Assembly (NCBI RefSeq): GCF_000282635.1
Contig: NZ_AKIW01000042.1
Location: 94,369 to 158,368 of the forward strand
Reading direction: 5' to 3'
Origin: Variovorax sp. CF313
Lineage (GTDB): Bacteria > Pseudomonadota > Gammaproteobacteria > Burkholderiales > Burkholderiaceae_C
Length of the DNA stretch: 64,000 bases
Position 1 is the stretch's first letter; every line of letters begins with the position of its first letter. Of the stretch, positions 26,819 through 34,385 are shown piece after piece. Position numbers and translations under genes: made by a program. Below the pieces are notes generated by a model. That model saw only the letters and a list, made by a program, of their open reading frames with translations. It searched no databases and had not been told where the DNA came from.

Positions 26819-28039
26819 TTATTCAAACGGCAGCGCAGCGGGGAGTAACAAGATCGTCGTGAATCCCGCCAGCGGCGGCGACAGCCAGCGGCGCGCCCGC
26901 GTCTGGCCGATGGAGCGCACCCGTCCTTCGGCCTCCAGTTCGGCGAGGGCGCGCTGCACGGTGCGCTGGCTGGCCCCGAGCGCCAGCGCCAGGGCCGAGG
27001 TCGACCACGCCGCGCCGTCGGACAGCAACGCGACCAGCGAGGCCTGGTCTCCGTCGATGGGCGGTGCCAGCAGCGCGACGGTGCGCTCGCCATGCGGCTT
27101 GAGCACGAAGCCGCGCGGCGTGGCCTCGATGCCCGCCAGCGTGGTGGCGAGCGCGCGCAGGCGGCCGATCTCGACCCGCAGCCGCGCGCGATGCGTTTCG
27201 TCGGGGCGGTGGGTGCGGAAGGCGGATGCGATCAAGGCTTCGCGGTCGACGTCTGCGGGCCATGCTTCTGCCAGCGCGCGTGCCAGCGTGAACAGGATCG
27301 GCCGGCGAGCCAGGGGCAGCCAGGCGCCGCCAGCGCCCAGACCCCGGCGGCAGGCGTCGACCACCAGCGCGTTCGAGGCGAGGAGGGCGGCTACTTCGTC
27401 GAGGCGCAGCGCCTGCTCGCCACCCGCGAAGAGGCGCCGCGCGGCGGGTCGCTCGAAGGCCGCACGCGCCTCTGCCACCTCGGCCAGCAGCGCGGGCACG
27501 CGCGCGCGGCCGGCCGCTTCGTGTGCGCGGGCGAGTGCGGCCTGGGCCGGGCCGATGCGCAGCGAGCGCAGCGCCAGTTCGGCCGAGGTCAGTTCGGCCA
27601 CCGCCCCCAGCGCTGGCGGCAGGCCGCGCGCATCGATGTGCAGCAGTGCGGCGGCGGCTTCGTCGAGGCGGCCGAGCAGCAGGAGCCTGCGCGCCGCGAT
27701 CAGCCGCGCCTGCAATGCGTTGGCGTGATCGTCGTGCGCCTCCAGCGTGGCTGCCGCCGCGGTCAGCGGGCGCGGGGAGCCGCCGAGGTCGCGCATGGCC
27801 AGCGCGACCTCGGCCTCGGCGACGATGCAGCGGGCGCGCGACAGCTCTTCATGGGCGCCGAAGTCGCGCGCGGCGCGCCGCAGCAACTCGCGTGCGCGGG
27901 GGTGTTCTCCGAGCTGCGCCATGGCGATGCCGCGCAGGGCCAGCGCCGGCGGATCGTCGCGCAGGGCGATCCGCTTGAGGGCGCCGAGTGCATCGCCGGC
28001 GGCAAGGGCGCGGGCGGAGGCGGCGATGAGGGAATCCAT
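26819..28039 (-). CDS. TPR-like/winged-helix putative transcriptional regulator
   Basis: The 406-residue product is mostly alpha-helical and Ala/Leu-rich from residue 1 to about 250, with TPR-like helical pairs. Around residues 255-310 there is a region with basic residues (TLAGIEATPRGFVL). A C-terminal winged-helix part near residue 350 has LALALGASQRTVQRALAELE, a helix-turn-helix pattern. It is the first gene of the set with the beta-propeller, DUF899 and membrane proteins, and may regulate them. The layout resembles helix-turn-helix proteins found next to DUF899 genes, but I cannot name the family with certainty. Confidence 0.65.
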   Translation of the reverse strand: MDSLIAASARALAAGDALGALKRIALRDDPPALALRGIAMAQLGEHPRARELLRRAARDFGAHEELSRARCIVAEAEVALAMRDLGGSPRPLTAAAATLEAHDDHANALQARLIAARRLLLLGRLDEAAAALLHIDARGLPPALGAVAELTSAELALRSLRIGPAQAALARAHEAAGRARVPALLAEVAEARAAFERPAARRLFAGGEQALRLDEVAALLASNALVVDACRRGLGAGGAWLPLARRPILFTLARALAEAWPADVDREALIASAFRTHRPDETHRARLRVEIGRLRALATTLAGIEATPRGFVLKPHGERTVALLAPPIDGDQASLVALLSDGAAWSTSALALALGASQRTVQRALAELEAEGRVRSIGQTRARRWLSPPLAGFTTILLLPAALPFE

Positions 28040-28216
28040 GGCGACAGGTTACCTTGAGGGGCAGTCCGCAGGACGACGACGTTGACGAGGCCGGCAGGCG
28101 CGTCCACCATGGCGGGTCGTCGCGGGTGTCCCACCAGGCGGCGGACTCGTCGGGGAGGACTGGCCCGCTCGGGAACGGAAGCTCAAGGCGCCGTTCGGAG
28201 CTTTCAAGGAGATCCC

Positions 28217-29029
28217 ATGGCTGAGAGCGACAAGGTGTTCGCGGGTTCGATCCCGAAGTTCTACGACACGCTGATGGTCCCCCTGATCTTCGAGGCCTAT
28301 GCCGCCGACATGGCGCAACGCGTCGCTGCCTTCTCGCCCGGCGCGGTGCTTGAGACGGCCGCCGGCAGCGGCGTGGTCACGCGTGCGCTTGCACCAAGAC
28401 TCCGCGCCGACGCACGCTATGTGGTGAGCGACCTCAACCAGCCCATGCTCGACTATGCTGCCGCCCGCCAGGGCCCCGACGGCCGCATCGAATGGCGGCA
28501 GGCGGATGCGCTCGGCCTGCCGTTCGAAGATGCCTCGTTCGATGTCGTTTGCTGCCAGTTCGGCGCGATGTTCTTCCCCAACAGGGTCGCCGGCTACGCC
28601 GAGGCGCGTCGCGTGCTGAGGCCTGGCGGGCGCTTCGTCTTCAACGTCTGGGACCGCATCGAAGAGAACGCCTTTGCCGACGATGTCACCAACGCCGTTG
28701 CCGCGATGTTTCCGGACGACCCTCCGCGATTCCTTGCCCGCACGCCGCACGGCTATCACGATGTCGCACTGATCCGAGAGGATGTGAGCCGCGCAGGGTT
28801 CACCGGCATCGAGATCGAGACGCGCGAGGAGGTGAGTCGCGCGCCCTCGGCACGCGAGGTCGCCACCGCCTATTGCCAGGGAACGCCTCTGCGCAACGAA
28901 ATCGAGGCGCGCGACGCCAGCTTGCTTCAGCTCGCGACGGACCGCGCAACGCAGGCGATCGCCAGCCGCCATGGCGAAGGCCCGGTGGCCGGCAAGATAC
29001 AGGCGCACGTGATCGTTGCGAAGGGATAG
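28217..29029 (+). CDS. Class I SAM-dependent methyltransferase
   Basis: A 270-residue methyltransferase of the UbiE/Methyltransf_11 type. The SAM-binding motif I is VLETAAGSGVVTRALA near residue 45; DLNQPMLDYA and PFEDASFDVVCCQFG are motifs II and III. The start at 28217 is preceded by AAGGAGA. A longer frame from 28082 exists but lacks family sequence. It is divergent from the TPR-like regulator gene. The substrate is unknown. Confidence 0.87.
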   Translation: MAESDKVFAGSIPKFYDTLMVPLIFEAYAADMAQRVAAFSPGAVLETAAGSGVVTRALAPRLRADARYVVSDLNQPMLDYAAARQGPDGRIEWRQADALGLPFEDASFDVVCCQFGAMFFPNRVAGYAEARRVLRPGGRFVFNVWDRIEENAFADDVTNAVAAMFPDDPPRFLARTPHGYHDVALIREDVSRAGFTGIEIETREEVSRAPSAREVATAYCQGTPLRNEIEARDASLLQLATDRATQAIASRHGEGPVAGKIQAHVIVAKG

Positions 29030-29126
29030 CGCAGGCCCGGGCGCACACGCATTGCCAGCATCGATGCGGGGATTGGCCACCGAGGCATAGCCCGGAGCGC
29101 TGCGGGATTCCACCAAGGCCGTGCGC

Positions 29127-29151
29127 CCGCCAGTGCGGCGCATACTGGCGG
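29127..29151 (+). promoter_or_regulatory. Perfect 8-bp inverted repeat before the oxidoreductase operon
   Basis: CCGCCAGT and ACTGGCGG are separated by nine bases, 55 bases before the TTG start at 29207. The size and spacing fit a dimeric regulator operator. No T-run follows, so a terminator for the upstream methyltransferase gene is less likely. Confidence 0.5.
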
Positions 29152-29206
29152 CAAAGCCGCATGCCGGCCCCTCCGGGGTCGAGGGAGGCTTGCCAGGAGA
29201 CACGCA

Positions 29207-31006
29207 TTGCAACGCACCAACATTGCAGATCCGGCCTACTTCCACAAGGTTGTCGATTGCCAGTACGCCTGTCCGTCGCATACCCCCGTCCCTGAATACA
29301 TCCGCATGGTCGCGCAGCGCCGCTACGGCGACGCCTACATGATCAACTGGGTCTCCAACGTCTTTCCCGGCATCCTGGGGCGCACCTGCGACCGTCCCTG
29401 CGAACCGGCTTGCCGGCGCGGGCGGGTGGAAGAAGGCAACACGAAGGAGCCCGAGCCGGTGGCGATCTGCCGCCTCAAGCGCGTGGCGGCCGACATGAAG
29501 GAAGACGTGCGCGCGCGCATGCCGAAGCCCGAACCGAAGAACGGCAAGCGGGTCGCCTGCGTCGGTGCGGGGCCGGCCTCGCTCACCGTGGCGCGCGACC
29601 TCGCGCCGTTGGGCTACGAAGTGACGGTGTTCGACGGCGAGGCCAAGGCCGGCGGGTTCATCCGCACGCAGATACCGCGCTTTCGCCTGCCGGAGTCGGT
29701 GATCGACGAAGAGACGGGCTACATCCTCGACCTGGGCGTCGAATTCCGCGGCGGCGAGCGCATCGATTCGATGAAGGCATTGCTGGCGCAGGGATGGGAC
29801 GCGATCTTCGTCGGCTGCGGCGCACCGCGCGGGCGCGACCTGGACGTTCCCGGGCGCCGGGAGGCATCGGCCGGCATCCACATCGGCATCGACTGGCTGA
29901 ACTCCGTGTCCTTCGGCCACGTCAGCAGCATCGGCCGGCGCGTGATCGTGCTGGGCGGCGGCAACACGGCGATGGACTGCTGCCGGTCGGCACGCCGCCT
30001 GGGCGGTACCGACGTGAAGGTCATCGTGCGCAGCGGCTTCGACGAAATGAAGGCCTCGCCCTGGGAGAAGGAAGATGCCCAGCACGAAGGCATTCCGATC
30101 ATCGACTTCCATGTGCCCAAGGCCTTCGTGCACGAGGAGGGCAAGCTGCTGGGCATGCGCTTCGAAATCGTCCGGGCCGAATACGACAGCCAGGGCCGCC
30201 GTACGCTGGTGCCGACGGGCGCACCGGACGCGTACTTCGAATGCGACGAGGTGCTGGTCGCGGTGGGCCAGGAAAACGCCTTTCCGTGGATCGAGCGCGA
30301 CAGCGGCATCGACTTCGACAAGTCGGGCTTGCCGGTGCTCGAGAAGACCAGCTTCCAGTCGACGGTGCCCAACGTGTTCTTCGGTGGCGATGCGGCCTTG
30401 GGGCCCAGGAACATCATCACGGCCGTGGCCCACGGGCACGAGGCGGCAGTGTCGATCGACAAGCTTCTGCGTGCCGAACCGGTGTATGTGCGGCCCGCGC
30501 CCATGACCAACCTGGTGTCGCAGAAGATGGGCATCCACGAATGGAGCTACGGCAACGACACCTCCAACGACCTGCGCTACAAGGTGCCGTGGGCCAAGGC
30601 CGAGATGGCGCTGGCGAGCATCCGTGTGGAGGTTGAGCTTGGCTTCGACGCCGCCACCGCCTTCAAGGAGGCCGAGCGCTGCCTGAACTGCGATGTGCAG
30701 ACCGTGTTCACCGAGGCCGCCTGCATCGAATGCGATGCATGCGTGGACATCTGCCCGATGGACTGCATCAACTTCATCGACAACGGCGACGAAGCCGAAC
30801 TGCGGCCCCGGCTCAAGGCGCCGGCACTGAACCTGGCGCAGGACCTGTACGTCTCCGGCGGGCTCAAGACGGGCCGCGTGATGGTCAAGGACGAAGATGT
30901 CTGCCTGCACTGCGGCCTGTGCGCCGAGCGCTGTCCCACCGGCGCGTGGGACATGCAGAAGTTCCTGCTGAAGATGACGCCGGCAGGGCAGGGGGTGGCC
31001 GCATGA
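29207..31006 (+). CDS. FAD/NAD(P)-dependent iron-sulfur oxidoreductase (GltD-like) with C-terminal ferredoxin domain
   Basis: This 599-residue protein joins three parts. The N-terminal iron-sulfur part has Cys18, Cys22, Cys61, Cys65 and Cys69. The middle is a glutamate-synthase-small-subunit-like flavoprotein with FAD motif VACVGAGPASLTVA near residue 115 and NAD(P) motif VIVLGGGNTAMD near 245. The C-terminal part has two 4Fe-4S motifs, CIECDACVDICP and CLHCGLCAERCP. It starts with TTG at 29207, supported by AGGAGA seven bases upstream, and no better ATG exists. Its last codons overlap the next gene at ATGA. It should pass electrons between NAD(P)H and the 2-oxoacid oxidoreductase encoded downstream. 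Confidence 0.87.
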   Translation: MQRTNIADPAYFHKVVDCQYACPSHTPVPEYIRMVAQRRYGDAYMINWVSNVFPGILGRTCDRPCEPACRRGRVEEGNTKEPEPVAICRLKRVAADMKEDVRARMPKPEPKNGKRVACVGAGPASLTVARDLAPLGYEVTVFDGEAKAGGFIRTQIPRFRLPESVIDEETGYILDLGVEFRGGERIDSMKALLAQGWDAIFVGCGAPRGRDLDVPGRREASAGIHIGIDWLNSVSFGHVSSIGRRVIVLGGGNTAMDCCRSARRLGGTDVKVIVRSGFDEMKASPWEKEDAQHEGIPIIDFHVPKAFVHEEGKLLGMRFEIVRAEYDSQGRRTLVPTGAPDAYFECDEVLVAVGQENAFPWIERDSGIDFDKSGLPVLEKTSFQSTVPNVFFGGDAALGPRNIITAVAHGHEAAVSIDKLLRAEPVYVRPAPMTNLVSQKMGIHEWSYGNDTSNDLRYKVPWAKAEMALASIRVEVELGFDAATAFKEAERCLNCDVQTVFTEAACIECDACVDICPMDCINFIDNGDEAELRPRLKAPALNLAQDLYVSGGLKTGRVMVKDEDVCLHCGLCAERCPTGAWDMQKFLLKMTPAGQGVAA

Positions 31007-32850
31007 GCATGAAGCAGATAGAGGCGGTCAACGACTTCGTCATCAAGTTCGCCAACGTCAACGGCTCGGGTTCGGCCTCGGCCAACGAACTGTTCGCCAA
31101 GGCCATCCTGCGCATGGGCGTGCCGGTGAGCCCGCGCAACATCTTCCCGAGCAACATCCAGGGCCTGCCGACCTGGTACGAGGTGCGGGTGACCGAGCAG
31201 GGCCATCTCGGGCGGCGTGGCGGTACCGACATGATGGTGGCGATGAACCCGCAGACCTGGGACGCCGACGTGGCCGAACTGGAGCCCGGCGGCTATCTCT
31301 TCTACGACAGCACGCGGCCGCTGCCGCCATCGAAGTTCCGCGACGACATCCGCGTCATCGGCATGCCGCTGACGGAGATCTGCAACGCGGTCTACCAGGA
31401 CCCGCGCCAGCGCCAGCTGTTCAAGAACATCGTCTATGTGGGCGCGCTGGCGATCCTGCTCGGCATCGAGCCGGAAGTGGTCGAGAAGCTGTTCGGCGAG
31501 CAGTACAAGGGCAAGGAAAAATTGTTGGCCTCCAATGTGCAGGCACTGCACCTGGGCTGCGACTTCGCGAGGGAGAACCTGCGCGAGCCCGTGGGGCTGC
31601 AGGTGCGGCGCGCCGACCGGGTGGGCGACCGGATCTTTGTGGACGGCAACAGTGCCGCGGCGCTGGGCTGCGTGTATGGCGGCGCCACGGTCGCGGCCTG
31701 GTATCCGATCACGCCGTCGTCCTCGGTGGCCGAGGCCTTCCAGAAGTACTGCGCGAAATTCCGCGTGGACCCGGCCACGGGCCAGCACCGCTTCGCCATC
31801 GTGCAGGCGGAAGACGAACTGGCCTCGATCGGCATGGTGGTCGGCGCCGGCTGGAACGGCGCACGCGCCTTCACGGCGACTTCGGGGCCGGGCATTTCGC
31901 TGATGGCCGAGTTCATCGGGCTGGCCTACTTCGCCGAGATCCCGATCACGCTCATCAACGTGCAGCGCGGCGGCCCTTCCACCGGCATGCCGACGCGCAC
32001 GCAGCAGGCCGACATCCTGTCCTGCGCCTATGCCTCGCACGGCGACACCAAGCACGTGCTGCTGTTCCCCGAAGACCCGCACGAATGCTTCGAGCAAGCG
32101 GCGGCGGCGCTGGACCTGGCCGACCGGCTGCAGACACCGGTGTTCCTGATGACGGACCTGGACATCGGCATGAACCAGCGCCTGTGCAAGCCCTTCGCCT
32201 GGGACGACAGCAAGGCCTACGACCGCGGCAAGGTCATGAGCGCCGAGGAGCTCGAGGCGGGCCGCGACTTCGGCCGCTACAAGGACGTGGACGGCGACGG
32301 CATTCCGTGGCGCACGCTGCCGGGTACGCACCCGACCAAGGGCAGCTACTTCACGCGCGGCACGACGCGCGACGCCTATGCCCGGTATTCCGAGCGCGGC
32401 CCCGACTACATCTACAACATGGAGCGGCTGCTGAAGAAGTTCGCGACCGCGGCCACGCTGGTGCCGCAGCCGGTGCTGCGGCCTGCCGCCCAAAAGACCG
32501 CGCTCGGCGTGATCTATTTCGGCTCGACCAGCCCGTCGATGCATGAGGCGCTGCAGGCGCTGGAAGAGCGCGGCATCCACCTCGATGCACTGCGGCTGCG
32601 CGCCTTTCCCTTTCCGGACAGCGTGGTGCAGTTCCTGGCGCAGCACGACAAGGTGTTCGTGGTCGAGCAGAACCGCGACGCGCAGATGCGCAGCCTGCTG
32701 GTCAACGAACTGGACGCCGACCCCGCCCGGCTCGTGCGCGTGCTGCATTTCGACGGCACGCCGATCACCGCGCGCTTCATCGTGCAGGCGATCAGCTCGC
32801 ACGTGCAGACGCATGCATCCGGCAGCACCGGGACGAAGGAACTTGCATGA
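31003..32850 (+). CDS. 2-oxoacid:acceptor oxidoreductase, fused gamma-alpha subunit
   Basis: The 615-residue product has the gamma domain at the N-terminus (about residues 1-190, with GSGSASANELFAKAILRMG) fused to the alpha subunit (about 200-580), as in KorA-type enzymes. The alpha part has the typical GNSAAALGCVYGGATVAAWYP and TSGPGISLMAEF. It would oxidise a 2-oxoacid, for example 2-oxoglutarate or pyruvate, with CoA to an acyl-CoA, reducing a ferredoxin. It overlaps genes on both sides at ATGA. Activity of such enzymes in an aerobe depends on oxygen tolerance. Confidence 0.88.
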   Translation: MSMKQIEAVNDFVIKFANVNGSGSASANELFAKAILRMGVPVSPRNIFPSNIQGLPTWYEVRVTEQGHLGRRGGTDMMVAMNPQTWDADVAELEPGGYLFYDSTRPLPPSKFRDDIRVIGMPLTEICNAVYQDPRQRQLFKNIVYVGALAILLGIEPEVVEKLFGEQYKGKEKLLASNVQALHLGCDFARENLREPVGLQVRRADRVGDRIFVDGNSAAALGCVYGGATVAAWYPITPSSSVAEAFQKYCAKFRVDPATGQHRFAIVQAEDELASIGMVVGAGWNGARAFTATSGPGISLMAEFIGLAYFAEIPITLINVQRGGPSTGMPTRTQQADILSCAYASHGDTKHVLLFPEDPHECFEQAAAALDLADRLQTPVFLMTDLDIGMNQRLCKPFAWDDSKAYDRGKVMSAEELEAGRDFGRYKDVDGDGIPWRTLPGTHPTKGSYFTRGTTRDAYARYSERGPDYIYNMERLLKKFATAATLVPQPVLRPAAQKTALGVIYFGSTSPSMHEALQALEERGIHLDALRLRAFPFPDSVVQFLAQHDKVFVVEQNRDAQMRSLLVNELDADPARLVRVLHFDGTPITARFIVQAISSHVQTHASGSTGTKELA

Positions 32851-33902
32851 CCTATCTCGCCAAGCCCCGGCTGCGCCATCCGACGCTGACCACCAACAAG
32901 GTCGGCTACACGCGGCGCGACTACGAAGGCAAGATCTCCACGCTGTGCGCCGGCTGCGGCCACGATTCGATCTCCGCCGCCATCATCGAGGCCTGCTGGG
33001 AGCTGGACATCGAACCGCATCGCGTGGCCAAGCTCTCGGGTATCGGCTGCAGCTCCAAGACGCCGGACTATTTCCTCGGTGCATCGCACGGCTTCAACAC
33101 CGTCCATGGCCGCATGCCCAGCGTGCTGACCGGCGCCAACCTGGCCAACCGCGACCTGCTGTACCTGGGTGTCTCGGGCGACGGGGATTCGGCGTCCATT
33201 GGCCTGGGACAGTTCGCCCACGCCATGCGGCGCGGCGTGCGCATGGCCTACGTCGTGGAGAACAACGGCGTCTACGGCCTGACCAAGGGCCAGTTCTCGG
33301 CCACCGCCGACCAGGGTTCCAGGAGCAAGAAGGGCGTCGTCAACAGCGACAGCCCGGTGGACCTTGTCGCCATGGCGCTGCAACTGGGAGCCAGCTACGT
33401 GGGGCGGGGGTTTTCGGGTAACAAGGCGCAACTTGTGCCACTCATCAAGGGCGCGATCAGCCACGGCGGGTCTGCCTTCATCGACGTGATCAGCCCCTGC
33501 GTGGCCTTCAACAACCACCCCGGCAGCACCAAGAGCTACGACTACGTGCGCGAGCACAACGAGGCGGTGAGCCGCATCGACTTCATCAGCGGGCGGGAGG
33601 AAATCACCGTCGACATGGGGGCGGGCGAAGTGGTGGACGTGCGCCAGCACGACGGCACGCTGCTGCGCCTGCGCAGCCTGCATTCCGACTACAACCCCGG
33701 CGACCGCTATGCCGCTATGGCCTACATGCAACGGCACCAGGAGATGGGCGAAGTGGTCACCGGACTGCTCTATGTCGATCCGCTGGCCACCGACCTGCAC
33801 ACGGCGCTCAACACCAGCGACCGGCCGCTCAACGCGCTGGGGCCGGCCCATCTGTGCCCCGGCGCCGAGGCGCTGGAGCGGCTCAACGACTCCTTGCGCT
33901 GA
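32847..33902 (+). CDS. 2-oxoacid:acceptor oxidoreductase, beta subunit
   Basis: The beta subunit (351 residues) binds thiamine diphosphate and one 4Fe-4S cluster. Cys34, Cys37 and Cys68 are visible cluster ligands, and a fourth may be the Cys of ISPCVAFNN. The thiamine motif GDGDSASIG is near residue 112, and ENNGVYGLTKGQ follows. The start overlaps the alpha gene at ATGA, which supports a matched complex. It works with the fused gamma-alpha subunit, and with the flavin/iron-sulfur protein that should act as the electron partner. Confidence 0.9.
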   Translation: MTYLAKPRLRHPTLTTNKVGYTRRDYEGKISTLCAGCGHDSISAAIIEACWELDIEPHRVAKLSGIGCSSKTPDYFLGASHGFNTVHGRMPSVLTGANLANRDLLYLGVSGDGDSASIGLGQFAHAMRRGVRMAYVVENNGVYGLTKGQFSATADQGSRSKKGVVNSDSPVDLVAMALQLGASYVGRGFSGNKAQLVPLIKGAISHGGSAFIDVISPCVAFNNHPGSTKSYDYVREHNEAVSRIDFISGREEITVDMGAGEVVDVRQHDGTLLRLRSLHSDYNPGDRYAAMAYMQRHQEMGEVVTGLLYVDPLATDLHTALNTSDRPLNALGPAHLCPGAEALERLNDSLR

Positions 33903-33947
33903 GCGAAAGCCGGCGGCACCATTCACGCTACTTCCGGAGGGCGCACC

Positions 33948-34385
33948 ATGGCCGAGCGCACCGTTTTCCAATCCATCTCGCGCGCACATGTGGTCAGCCT
34001 GGGCCCGCAGGCCAGCGTGCGCGACGCTGCCTGCGTGATGACGCGGGCCAGTTGCGGCAGCGTGCTCGTCATGGAGCTGCCGGACACCCTGCTGGGCATC
34101 CTCACCGAGCGCGACCTCATGACCCGGGTGCTGGCCCGGGGACTCGATCCCGATCACACCGCGGTGCGCGAAGTCATGACGCCCAACCCGATCTGCGTGC
34201 CGCCTGAAACGCTGGTGTCCGATGCCGTGGTGCTCATGCTCGAGCGCGGCTTTCGCCACCTGCCGCTGGTGGCGGGAGCGAAGGTGCTCGGCGTGTTCTC
34301 GGTGCGCGATGCGCTGCCGCGGGAAATCGGCGCCGCAGTCAGCCTGAGCGAGTTCCGCGAGCAGGTGAACGACGCTTTGGGCTAA
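33948..34385 (+). CDS. CBS-domain pair protein
   Basis: The product (145 residues) consists of two CBS domains. The first has ISRAHVVSLGPQASVRDAA and ILTERDLMTRVLA; the second has VREVMTPNPICVPPETLVSD and GVFSVRDALPRE. Such pairs bind adenine nucleotides and act as sensor modules. It follows the oxidoreductase operon by 45 bases with a good GGAGG ribosome site, so it may report the energy state to this enzyme or act separately. The stop overlaps the convergent EF-G-like gene stop. Confidence 0.9.
   Translation: MAERTVFQSISRAHVVSLGPQASVRDAACVMTRASCGSVLVMELPDTLLGILTERDLMTRVLARGLDPDHTAVREVMTPNPICVPPETLVSDAVVLMLERGFRHLPLVAGAKVLGVFSVRDALPREIGAAVSLSEFREQVNDALG

Noticed and set aside
28049..30910. 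A 953-codon open frame on the minus strand over the methyltransferase and oxidoreductase genes
   Set aside because: It is a shadow of GC-rich coding DNA; it is antisense to well-supported genes, and has biased low-complexity composition with no family motif.
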